Positions 56,668 through 64,000 of a stretch of 64,000 nt of DNA are shown one piece after another. Source of the DNA: Thermosphaera sp. (GTDB lineage Archaea; Thermoproteota; Thermoprotei_A; Sulfolobales; Desulfurococcaceae). Each line of letters opens with the position of its first letter. Position 1 is the first letter of the stretch. The stretch covers positions 992,290-1,056,289 of the forward strand of contig JAWBNK010000001.1 of the NCBI GenBank assembly GCA_038827615.1. The letters run 5' to 3'. A program made the position numbers and the translations under genes. Under the pieces are notes generated by a model. It worked only from the letters and a program-made list of their open reading frames with translations. It was not told the origin of the DNA and did not search any database.

Positions 56668-58509
56668 TTGTGCGGGATTATCGGGGCATGCTTCGCAGGG
56701 CCAGCGTGCATGGGTTTCAAGATCGGTGAACTCCTTTTCAACGGTCTACTCAAGCTCGAGTACAGGGGTTATGACTCAGCCGGAATGGCTGTTCTAGGGG
56801 GCGAGTTAATAGTTAGAAAAGGTAAAGGAAAACTTTCGGAGCTAGACTCTCGGTTAAACTTTAAGGAGTTGACTGGTTGCCTGGGTATTGGACACACCAG
56901 GTGGGCCACGCATGGTGTGCCAAACGATGTTAACGCCCACCCCCAGGTAGATTGCAAGAATTCCTTCGCGGTAGTGCACAATGGGGTTTTAGAGAACTAT
57001 TTAGAGCTGAAGAGGTTTCTCCGTGAGATAGGGCACATATTCGCAAGCGACACAGACACTGAAGTCGTGCCCCATCTCATAGAAGAATATTATGAGGAAA
57101 CTCGCAGCGTTTACGAATCCTTCAAGAGGGTTGTTAAGAAGTTAAAGGGAACTTATGCTATCTTAATGATTTCCAAGTATGAACCTGATAGAATTTTCTT
57201 TGCGAAGAAGGACAGCCCCTTGGTGATCGGGGTTGGAAACGGGTTTAACCTCTTAGCTAGCGATATCCCGGCTATCCTAGAGCACACTCGAAGGGTTATC
57301 GTGTTAAGGGATCATTGGATTGGCTTCATCACTCCCACAATGATTTATATAGAGGACCTAATGGAAGAGGAGCCGGTGGTTCCTGAGAGATATGTTAGGA
57401 ATGTCGAGTGGAGCGTTCAAGATGCCGTGAAAGGAGGATATCCTCACTTCATGTTGAAAGAAATTTACGAGCAGCCGAGAGCGTTGAGAGAGACTATTAG
57501 CGGCATAGTCAAAGACCCCGCGGTCCAGGAAGCGTTGAAACTCGTCTTGAATGCTGAGAGAATCTATGCTACGGGGGCTGGCACAAGCTTTCACGCCGTA
57601 GAATACTTCTCTATTGCTACCACAAGGATCGTCGGGAAGCCAGTGTTCAGTTTCATTTCAAGCGAGTATGAGACCTACTTGACCGCTTCAGGAGAGGGCG
57701 ACGCACTAATCGTCGTAAGCCAAAGCGGTGAGACGATGGATTCGCTGAAAGCGTTGAGGGCATTTAGGGAAAGAGGTGTTAAGATCATTGCCGTGAGCAA
57801 TGTCGTTGACTCTGCTATCCCGCGGGAGAGCGATGTAACCTTGTATACTAGAGCAGGCCCAGAGATAGGTGTTGCTGCTACGAAGACTTTCACCACTCAA
57901 ACCGCTCTATTATCGTATATTACCCTAGAGCTCGGCGCTTCCTCGGGCAGACTGGATAAGGCTGAGAGAAATGAGATTATGTCTTTCATAGAGAACGTTG
58001 GAGAGCTTGCCGAGAAGAATTTACAGGCGGCAGGCGACTACGTTAAAAAGCTGGCAACCGAAATCTCGGATGCCCGGAGCATCTACTACTTGAGCAGAGG
58101 TATCGGTGTCCCAGTGGCGAGGGAGGGAGCTTTAAAGATAAAGGAGATAGCTTACATTCACGCCGAGTCGTATCCTGCTGGGGAGTCCAAGCACGGTCCT
58201 ATAGCTTTAGTTGAAGAAGGGTTTCCGGTCGTTTTCATAATACCGAGCGATCCAGTGTTGGATACGCTCCTGCTTGGGAATATCGAAGAGATGCGGGCTC
58301 GAGGAGCATTCACTGTTGGCGTTGGACCATCGGACTCGAGGGCTGTTGACCTGGTTGATGTATTCATACCAGTGATCTCGCCTCACTGGATTGTTACCCC
58401 CATTACTCACACGATACCGCTACAGTTACTAGCTTACCATACCGCTGTTGAAAAGGGATTGGACCCGGATAAACCCCGTAACCTTGCTAAGACGGTTACG
58501 GTTGAGTAG
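56668..58509 (+). CDS. glmS: Glutamine:fructose-6-phosphate aminotransferase
   Basis: GlmS makes glucosamine-6-phosphate, the precursor of UDP-GlcNAc for glycans. Cys2 of MCGIIGA is the glutaminase nucleophile, with LEYRGYDSAGMAV and GHTRWATHGVPN. Two SIS domains follow (GAGTSFHAVEYFS, SQSGETMDSL) and the C-terminus ends LAKTVTVE. TTG start gives the N-terminal Cys after Met removal. Confidence 0.95.
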   Translation: MCGIIGACFAGPACMGFKIGELLFNGLLKLEYRGYDSAGMAVLGGELIVRKGKGKLSELDSRLNFKELTGCLGIGHTRWATHGVPNDVNAHPQVDCKNSFAVVHNGVLENYLELKRFLREIGHIFASDTDTEVVPHLIEEYYEETRSVYESFKRVVKKLKGTYAILMISKYEPDRIFFAKKDSPLVIGVGNGFNLLASDIPAILEHTRRVIVLRDHWIGFITPTMIYIEDLMEEEPVVPERYVRNVEWSVQDAVKGGYPHFMLKEIYEQPRALRETISGIVKDPAVQEALKLVLNAERIYATGAGTSFHAVEYFSIATTRIVGKPVFSFISSEYETYLTASGEGDALIVVSQSGETMDSLKALRAFRERGVKIIAVSNVVDSAIPRESDVTLYTRAGPEIGVAATKTFTTQTALLSYITLELGASSGRLDKAERNEIMSFIENVGELAEKNLQAAGDYVKKLATEISDARSIYYLSRGIGVPVAREGALKIKEIAYIHAESYPAGESKHGPIALVEEGFPVVFIIPSDPVLDTLLLGNIEEMRARGAFTVGVGPSDSRAVDLVDVFIPVISPHWIVTPITHTIPLQLLAYHTAVEKGLDPDKPRNLAKTVTVE

Positions 58510-58512
58510 GTT

Positions 58513-59274
58513 TCAAACCAGACTGTCGAGGAGTAGCATAGTAATGAATCCGAGGATGAAGCCGAGAGTAGCATATTCTTCGTGGCCGTACTTGTGAGTC
58601 TCGGGTATTACCTCATCGCTCACAACGTAAATCATCCCCCCTGCTGCTAATGCTAGGAGGAAGGGAATTAATCCCATGCTTGATTCGATAATCAGCCCGG
58701 TGAGGACGCTGGCGACTGTTTCGCTGAGGCCTGAGAGGGCTGATATGAAGACTGCCTTAAACTTGTTCCTCGTTAAGCTTATCAAAGGGTAAGATACCGC
58801 GAAGCCCTCTGGAACGTCTTGAAGAGCTATAGCGATCGACAAAGCCAAACCCTTCTCGAAGGGAAGGGCTGAGCCCGCTCCTACAGCCATTCCCTCGGGG
58901 ATATTGTGGATGAGGATGGCTAGGACCGTCAAGTACAGCGCTTTCACTCTTCCCTTCAGCCTCAAGGGGCCTTCAAACCGCTCCTCGAGGTGCTCGTGCG
59001 GCGTGATCTTGTCGACACCATACATTAATAAGACTCCAGCGGTGAAACCTGCAGTGGATAAGAATACGTTGGATAACTCAATCGAGGGGAGAAGTAAGCT
59101 AGTGAAAGAAGCTACGAGCATTAGCCCCGCAGCAAAACCCATTCCGAGATCAAGGTATGAGTCGCGTGAACGAGGCATTATGGCGCCGACTACGCCTCCT
59201 AAAGTAGTGCCCAGAGCTGGGATCAACCCGAAAACAAGGCTTCTGAGGAGGATGTTTTCTTCGAACAAGATCAT
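58513..59274 (-). CDS. ZIP-family metal transporter
   Basis: Eight membrane helices and the metal motifs HNIPEGMAVG and QDVPEGFAVS identify a ZIP permease for zinc or iron uptake. A His/Glu-containing loop (PHEHLEE) lies between helices 3 and 4. The 253-residue length is typical. Confidence 0.88.
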   Translation of the reverse strand: MILFEENILLRSLVFGLIPALGTTLGGVVGAIMPRSRDSYLDLGMGFAAGLMLVASFTSLLLPSIELSNVFLSTAGFTAGVLLMYGVDKITPHEHLEERFEGPLRLKGRVKALYLTVLAILIHNIPEGMAVGAGSALPFEKGLALSIAIALQDVPEGFAVSYPLISLTRNKFKAVFISALSGLSETVASVLTGLIIESSMGLIPFLLALAAGGMIYVVSDEVIPETHKYGHEEYATLGFILGFITMLLLDSLV

Positions 59275-59282
59275 GAAATCCC

Positions 59283-60380
59283 CTATTGCTTCACGGCAAT
59301 CTTCACTAAGACTCGCTTATCCTCCAAGTATTTCGTGAACTCGTTCTTGAACTCCCATAGGTTCTCCAAGGGTTGTACGCCCGACTTCACCTTCCCCTTA
59401 GAGACCAGGAAGGCCGAGTAAGCGTGGACTAAAGCTGTGAAGTAGGGAGTCGCCGGGTCCTCTAGAGTCCCATGGAGAATCGCCGTCTCCACATATTTTT
59501 TGCCGGAGCTGTTGAAAGCCTCGACGTGAAGTATAGCGATATCCCTCACTTCTCCCTTCAATTTAAGTTCGAATAGTTTCGACAACAGTTTAACGGGCTG
59601 TACTTCGCAATCATCCACCTTCACGGTTTCATGGCTCATTAAACCCAATTCCCTCAACAGCTTCATCGAGGATATGTGTCCAGGCCACCTCAGGGTTATC
59701 TCCCTCATGCTCGAGGCTTTAACGTTCCTGATCAACGTTCTAAGCCCATCAGATACGAATCCCTCCAGTCTTCCCACTCCTTCAATCTCCACCGTGACGA
59801 TTTCGGACAACGGGTCAACTGCAACGAGTTCTCCATCTCGCACTATTCTAGCTGGTCTCAAGTATTCTTCAATCAAGTCCAGCGGATTCCACGTGACTAC
59901 GTAGCCTAAGGGGGGAACTGGCTTCTCCGGTATGCCTCCGACCATTATATCGATTTTCTCGAGTCCCTTCAGGATCTGGGCGGAATATCCTGCTACCAAG
60001 TTGCTATAGCCCGGGGCAAAGCCTGCATCAGGCACAAAGACTGTCCCACACTTCTCGACTATTGGCTCGAGAAGGTACGGGTCCTCCCGCGTGAACGACA
60101 CATCCACTACGTCTACACATCCCTCGCTTATAGTCCTCAAAATGTTGAACGCTCTGGAAGAAGGGAGTGCAGTTACAAACAAATCGGTGGTTTTCAAGAG
60201 CCTTCCCAGCACCTCTTGCGAGTACGTGTAGAAGGATACTCGCTCCAGTTTTTCGACCAGGGCTTTAGCCTCTGGGTTGGCGTCTACTGCGTTGAAGTTG
60301 TGTTGAGGTAGAAGTTCGAGGAGAAGTTTAAGGGTTCTAAACCCTACTCTACCAAGCCCGAGCACGGTTACTGTACTCAT
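59283..60380 (-). CDS. Saccharopine dehydrogenase-like oxidoreductase
   Basis: The N-terminal Rossmann motif VLGLGRVGFRTLKLL and the VDVSFTREDPYLLEP / VPDAGFAPGYSNLVAG segments match the saccharopine-dehydrogenase family. The substrate is uncertain; archaeal members are often uncharacterised. ATG 60380 has a GGAGGAG SD; the frame extends 37 codons upstream without support. Confidence 0.78.
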   Translation of the reverse strand: MSTVTVLGLGRVGFRTLKLLLELLPQHNFNAVDANPEAKALVEKLERVSFYTYSQEVLGRLLKTTDLFVTALPSSRAFNILRTISEGCVDVVDVSFTREDPYLLEPIVEKCGTVFVPDAGFAPGYSNLVAGYSAQILKGLEKIDIMVGGIPEKPVPPLGYVVTWNPLDLIEEYLRPARIVRDGELVAVDPLSEIVTVEIEGVGRLEGFVSDGLRTLIRNVKASSMREITLRWPGHISSMKLLRELGLMSHETVKVDDCEVQPVKLLSKLFELKLKGEVRDIAILHVEAFNSSGKKYVETAILHGTLEDPATPYFTALVHAYSAFLVSKGKVKSGVQPLENLWEFKNEFTKYLEDKRVLVKIAVKQ

Positions 60381-60446
60381 GGATACTCCTCCACACTCTG
60401 TGTTATTAGTCACGCTCGTTAAATAATTAGAGTGGTGTGTTTCACA

Positions 60447-60959
60447 TTGGGGTTTGCTAAAATAGAGCTCACGCCAATAGGAGTCGTCCACGTTGATGCA
60501 AGCGATGAAGAAGTGAGGGAGAGCGTCAACGGTGTTGACGGAGTAGTCGAGGTTTACCAGGAGTATGAACAGGCCCTGAAGGGGCTGGAAGGGGTCTCAC
60601 ACTTGATTCTAGTGACCTACTTACACAAGGTCAGCGAGCAGGATAGGAAAGTATTACTGGTAAAGCCGCGTAGGCTCGTCAAATACGGAATCCCCCCGGA
60701 GAACCTCCCATTGATAGGAGTCTTTGCCACTGACTCACCGGTTCGCCCCAATCCCATCGGCATTTCCATTGTTGAGTTGAAAAGGGTTTTAGGGAGGTTC
60801 CTAGAGGTAAGAGGATTGGATGTATTCAATGGAACCCCAGTATTGGATATTAAGCCCTATACTGCTGGGAGGATTGTTCAGAACCCGGTGCTACCCAATT
60901 GGTATTCGGAATTGCTTAAAATGGTTGAGAAGACTGCTCCAGGAGTTAGGGAATTGTGA
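60447..60959 (+). CDS. TrmO-like tRNA t6A37 methyltransferase
   Basis: FATDSPVRPNPIGISIVEL and LDIKPYTAGR are signature segments of the TrmO/YaeB family, which adds N6-methyl to t6A37. TTG 60447 (MGFAKIELTPIGVVH) fits relatives and the TATA at 60419-60428; GTG 60432 and 60435 are alternatives. About 170 residues. Confidence 0.82.
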   Translation: MGFAKIELTPIGVVHVDASDEEVRESVNGVDGVVEVYQEYEQALKGLEGVSHLILVTYLHKVSEQDRKVLLVKPRRLVKYGIPPENLPLIGVFATDSPVRPNPIGISIVELKRVLGRFLEVRGLDVFNGTPVLDIKPYTAGRIVQNPVLPNWYSELLKMVEKTAPGVREL

Positions 60960-61047
60960 TGTATTTAAGAATGTTATGTGAAGAATATATCTGGAAAACA
61001 TGAGCGTATTTGCTTCGAGATTTATTTTCCATGGTGGAAGGAGTTTG

Positions 61048-61278
61048 ATGTTGAAAGTGGAGTATAAGAAGAATAATGCGAGGGTTGATGTTTTCGGGGC
61101 ATTCTTTGAATCCTACACTACCACACCCGATCGACTATTAATCGACGGCCGAGCAGTGTTGCCCGAGCCCGAGAGCGATATGACATTTTTCATCGACGCT
61201 GTTCTAGTGAGAATAGTTAGAAGCAAAAACATGCCTCCTTTAATAGAGATTGTGACAGCTTTGAAATCCAAGAGCTGA
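61048..61278 (+). CDS. Small hypothetical protein
   Basis: ATG 61048 is preceded by a GGAAGGA SD at 61036-61042, giving 76 residues; ATG 61000 in the same frame is less likely. The short chain is mostly strands (RVDVFGAFFESYT, MTFFIDAVLVRIV). It is not recognised. It is the last gene before a long gap. Confidence 0.5.
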   Translation: MLKVEYKKNNARVDVFGAFFESYTTTPDRLLIDGRAVLPEPESDMTFFIDAVLVRIVRSKNMPPLIEIVTALKSKS

Positions 61279-62018
61279 AAACATTAGAATTGTCAGTGAG
61301 CATATTTAGAATTAGTAAATCATGCCATAATTACTAGTGAAAAATGATTAGCTTTGTTGCTTTTTTATGATGGTATTACCGCCTTAAAGTGATCTTGAAG
61401 AAACACGGGCTCAACACCTATACCATATCCCCTAGGGTAGCCCGGCTCCCTGTTCAACAGTATTATTCACGTGCTTTGAACACTTTGAATCGGCTTCGAC
61501 TTCTTTAAATCAATCTTAAACCATATCTTGAGCTCTTATTTTTTAAAATAAAAAACACCAGTGTTGAAAATCTAGGCGTATTACCCATCAAGAGCGATCT
61601 AGTACCCGAGGCTTCCTGGGAGCTAGCTCCTCAGCCCAGATGATCAATAGATGGCGTTGGAAAGTGGTTGCTAGGGTTTTATCGGAAAACGTGTAAGTGA
61701 GTTGACTCCACAATACTTCGTTCCCTCAGTGATGCAGCGTTAAAACGTTTTTGTATCACGAGACATCGGGGACCACCGTTCTACTTCGTTTTCAACGATA
61801 ATCCCAGAGGATTATTTCGCGTGTAAATCGCTGTTTAACTGGACACAGGTTTAGTTAATTAGCGATTAACTACCCTATTTGATCATGTTACAGTTATCAC
61901 ATTACCGAGCAGTATGCGTAATTTTAAACTCCGACCAATAAACATGCAACAAGGGCGGTTCCCCGCTGGAGGCCGCAGATCTAGTCACATATTTTTGTAT
62001 AAAAATCAAAAGCGAATA
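61279..62018. other. About 0.75-kb region with no recognised gene
   Basis: Both strands are broken by frequent stops and no tRNA, rRNA, C/D box set or CRISPR repeat was found. Features seen: a GCGG-TTCC-CCGC hairpin with a nearby GCCGC at about 61955-61976, and an A/T block near 61537-61549. It could be a degraded gene, a regulatory region or an unrecognised RNA. Confidence 0.5.
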
Positions 62019-62028
62019 GCATATAAAA
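62019..62028 (+). promoter_or_regulatory. Promoter of the DUF2148 gene
   Basis: CATATAAAAC is a good TATA box; transcription would start near 62046, just before the GGTGA SD at 62054. Confidence 0.55.
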
Positions 62029-62064
62029 CCTAATCCAAGATACTATCAATCCTGGTGAAACGCC

Positions 62065-62568
62065 GTGATCACCGAGGCAGAAGCCCTAAGAAATGCCGTG
62101 AAAACAGTTGCCGAGCTCATGGTAACCGCCGCTAAGACGGCTCCAAAGGCAAAGGGCGTCGACAACATAGTCGCATCCATAATAGACTCCAAGGAGGAGC
62201 TCGAGAAGCTCGCCGCTAAAATGGAGGAGCTTGCCCCAGAGTACGGGGAGTTCTTCAGAAGGGATGCACAGAACGTAAGGAACAGTATAGCAGTGGTTTT
62301 GATAGGGTGCAAGATATCAAGTCTTCAGTTGAAGCAGCCCAGCAATTACCCGCTTGACGCGGACACGGTTAATTCACTGGTGAATTTGGGGATAGCCCTG
62401 GGCTCAGCTGTTAAGGTGGCGGGCATCTTGAACGTGGATAACAGGATAATGTTTACGATAGGAGTGGCTGCCCAAGAACTCGGATTGTTGAAGGCTGACG
62501 TAGTCTACGGTATACCGTTATCGGCGTCGGGTAAGAACATCTACTTTGATCGCAAATGGCCTCCTTAA
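62065..62568 (+). CDS. DUF2148-family protein lacking the ferredoxin cysteines
   Basis: This 167-residue protein matches DUF2148: VTAAKTAPKAKGVDN at the N-terminus, RRDAQNVRNSIAVVLIGCK in the middle and a conserved end. Usual members have a central Cys-rich CGACG-type motif for a [4Fe-4S] cluster; here that region reads LVNLGIALGSAVKVAGI with no Cys. The cluster is probably lost. GTG start with GGTGA SD. Confidence 0.72.
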   Translation: MITEAEALRNAVKTVAELMVTAAKTAPKAKGVDNIVASIIDSKEELEKLAAKMEELAPEYGEFFRRDAQNVRNSIAVVLIGCKISSLQLKQPSNYPLDADTVNSLVNLGIALGSAVKVAGILNVDNRIMFTIGVAAQELGLLKADVVYGIPLSASGKNIYFDRKWPP

Positions 62569-62605
62569 TCGATTAAGCAAATAATCCAGGATGAGATGAC
62601 TAGTA

Positions 62606-64000
62606 ATGAAGAATAAAAAGATATTTTACGTCCTACTAATGGCATTTACTACTTCAATTATGATCTCATTTTTTCTGAAGATCCCGGGAGACCAGCTTGG
62701 CTTGGAAATAATTAACTATTGGAGAGAGACCACAGGCAACACGGGGGATATCAATGACCCGGCGAGCTTTGTAAAGCAGACAATATCGCTCGGCGTGTTC
62801 TTGACAGTGATAATCCTTACCGTGATATCCATGGAGTACAGGTATTACGGGGCCTTCCTAGGGATATCGTTGATCACGATCCTGGGAACCGTTCCACCCC
62901 AGAGCCTGATTAGCGGGGTTGAGTGGAACTTGATAATGTTCTTGATAGGGAGTATGACGCTTGCATTCATACTTAGAACCCTGGGGGTGTTCGAATACAT
63001 TGCTGTGAAAATACTCGAGTTTTCACACGGCTCAGTGAAGAAGCTTCTTTTCACTATTCTATTTTTCTCCTGGTTTCTAGCTATGATCGTCGATGAGGCT
63101 ACGAGTATTGTTTACGTTATGCTTTTGATTTTTGAAATAAAACGTATGTCGCATCATGAAGTAATGCCATTGGCAATTATATCGGTATTAGCAACTAATA
63201 TTGGGAGCATGGCTTTACCTGTTGGAAACCCCATTGGCATATACATTTCTTTTACGGCATCTCTCTCCGTTTCAGACTTCCTGGCGAGAGCTCTCCCACT
63301 CTCCCTAGCACTGCTCCTCACTACATACTTCATCGTCTACTTCTTAAACAAGAAGTACCTGAATGGGCTCGCGCTCGAGTTGAACCCTGAGAGAGTGAAG
63401 AGAAGAGTAGAGGTTTACTACTCGAACACGCGAAAGGAGGATTTGGTGAAAATCAAGATAGGATTAATCCTCACCGTGATTTTCCTGCTAATGATATCCA
63501 CGGTGGATTTCCTAGCAGAGCTTATAACGAGTTTCTCGGGTAACCAAGTGCAACCACACTCCCTACTATCGTTTATACCTTACGTCTTCATAATGCTCGC
63601 TGGACTCCTATACGGTCCCCAAAAGCTTGAACAAGCCATAATGAAGGGGGTCGAGTGGCCTTCAATACTATTCTTCATATCCCTATTCATGCTCGGGTTC
63701 TCTCTACTCTACACTGGCATAGCCTCAAAGCTAGCATACGCAACCATCAAGCTGAGAGGCATCGTTGAGGGCGATACCGGTTTTCTAGCAGAAGTGATCC
63801 TAGTCTTCTCAGCCGTTTTAAGTAGCTTTCTCGATAATTTAAGCGTCATAGTAGCATTAACGCCCATAGCCAAAACCGTTGAGGCAGTGTTCTCCACGAG
63901 AAAAGTCTACTGGAGCATGCTTTACGGCGGAGTCCTAGGCGGAAACTTCACTCCCATCGGTTCAACTGCAAACATAGTTGCAATAGGGTTATTGAGCAAG
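62606..64000 (+). CDS. Ion transporter of the IT superfamily (ArsB/NhaD/CitM-like), partial
   Basis: An open frame from ATG 62606 runs off the window end (465 codons so far). It has about 11 membrane helices in two inverted repeats. NIGSMALPVGNPIGIYI and GGNFTPIGSTANIVAIG are the two re-entrant-loop signatures of this superfamily, whose members move arsenite, citrate, dicarboxylates or Na+/H+. The substrate cannot be told. The 3' end is missing. Confidence 0.82.
   Translation, partial: MKNKKIFYVLLMAFTTSIMISFFLKIPGDQLGLEIINYWRETTGNTGDINDPASFVKQTISLGVFLTVIILTVISMEYRYYGAFLGISLITILGTVPPQSLISGVEWNLIMFLIGSMTLAFILRTLGVFEYIAVKILEFSHGSVKKLLFTILFFSWFLAMIVDEATSIVYVMLLIFEIKRMSHHEVMPLAIISVLATNIGSMALPVGNPIGIYISFTASLSVSDFLARALPLSLALLLTTYFIVYFLNKKYLNGLALELNPERVKRRVEVYYSNTRKEDLVKIKIGLILTVIFLLMISTVDFLAELITSFSGNQVQPHSLLSFIPYVFIMLAGLLYGPQKLEQAIMKGVEWPSILFFISLFMLGFSLLYTGIASKLAYATIKLRGIVEGDTGFLAEVILVFSAVLSSFLDNLSVIVALTPIAKTVEAVFSTRKVYWSMLYGGVLGGNFTPIGSTANIVAIGLLSK

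Noticed and set aside
57358-57594. Antisense frames within glmS and other housekeeping genes
   Set aside because: They are in register with conserved coding sequence on the other strand and have no start signals.
61950-61980. Possible origin recognition box (GTTCCCCGCTGGAG)
   Set aside because: It matches an ORB core only with an insertion, occurs once, lacks the G-rich string, and no Orc1/Cdc6 gene is in the window.

Overview
The window comes from a hyperthermophilic crenarchaeon, most likely a member of the Desulfurococcaceae (Thermosphaera / Desulfurococcus / Staphylothermus relatives). This is inferred, not proven: the informational genes are archaeal (PCNA, PriS, GINS, TFS, RpoL, RpoF, Csl4, Nop10, aIF2-alpha, L10e, L21e, SRP54). 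The 16S-23S locus is linked, has no spacer tRNA and no adjacent 5S. TTG and GTG starts with GGTG/GGAGG Shine-Dalgarno (SD) sites are common. Many genes have a TATA box 20-30 nt before the start and look leaderless.

Layout. 1-9.1 kb is the A/V-type ATP synthase operon in the order D-UPF0216-H-I-K-E-C-F-A-B. 9.1-21.6 kb is mixed housekeeping: a metallo-beta-lactamase (MBL) hydrolase, a Dph6-like ATPase, ProRS, an M28 peptidase, a Xer recombinase with a zinc ribbon, a DHH phosphoesterase, phosphoglucose/phosphomannose isomerase, a PAP2 phosphatase and a UbiA prenyltransferase. 21.9-26.7 kb is the rRNA operon on the minus strand, with long flanking stems that fold into bulge-helix-bulge (BHB) processing motifs. 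27.1-28.5 kb holds two tandem HAD phosphatases. 28.65-37.3 kb is a ten-gene operon for a membrane-bound group-4 [NiFe]-hydrogenase-like complex, headed by a GltD-like flavoprotein and a 16-cysteine ferredoxin. 38.2-38.5 kb carries the most striking element: the two halves of a split tRNA-Asp(GUC), on opposite strands and facing each other. 38.5-48.9 kb is an information-processing block on the minus strand (Nop10, aIF2-alpha, GINS, PriS, PCNA, TFS, RpoL, Csl4, Dph2, L10e). 49-55.9 kb is a plus-strand block of translation and RNA-modification genes (intron-containing tRNA-Leu, SRP54, TrmY-like, Pus10, L21e, RpoF, DUF655, KsgA, a HemK-like methyltransferase, TrmJ). 55.9-64 kb has UMP kinase, GlmS, a ZIP transporter, a saccharopine-dehydrogenase-like protein, TrmO, a 0.8-kb stretch with no recognised gene, a DUF2148 protein, and an ion transporter that runs off the end.

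How the parts connect. The hydrogenase-like complex should couple electron flow to ion pumping, and the ATP synthase would use that gradient. The proteolipid carries the residue set that binds Na+ in Enterococcus NtpK, so the coupling ion may be Na+. The tRNA-splicing endonuclease (not in this window) would be needed for three products here: the split tRNA-Asp, the intron of tRNA-Leu, and the BHB stems flanking 16S and 23S rRNA. Several genes appear to use unusual starts (CTG, ATA), and one small gene downstream of rpoL is split between two frames at a canonical -1 slippery heptamer.
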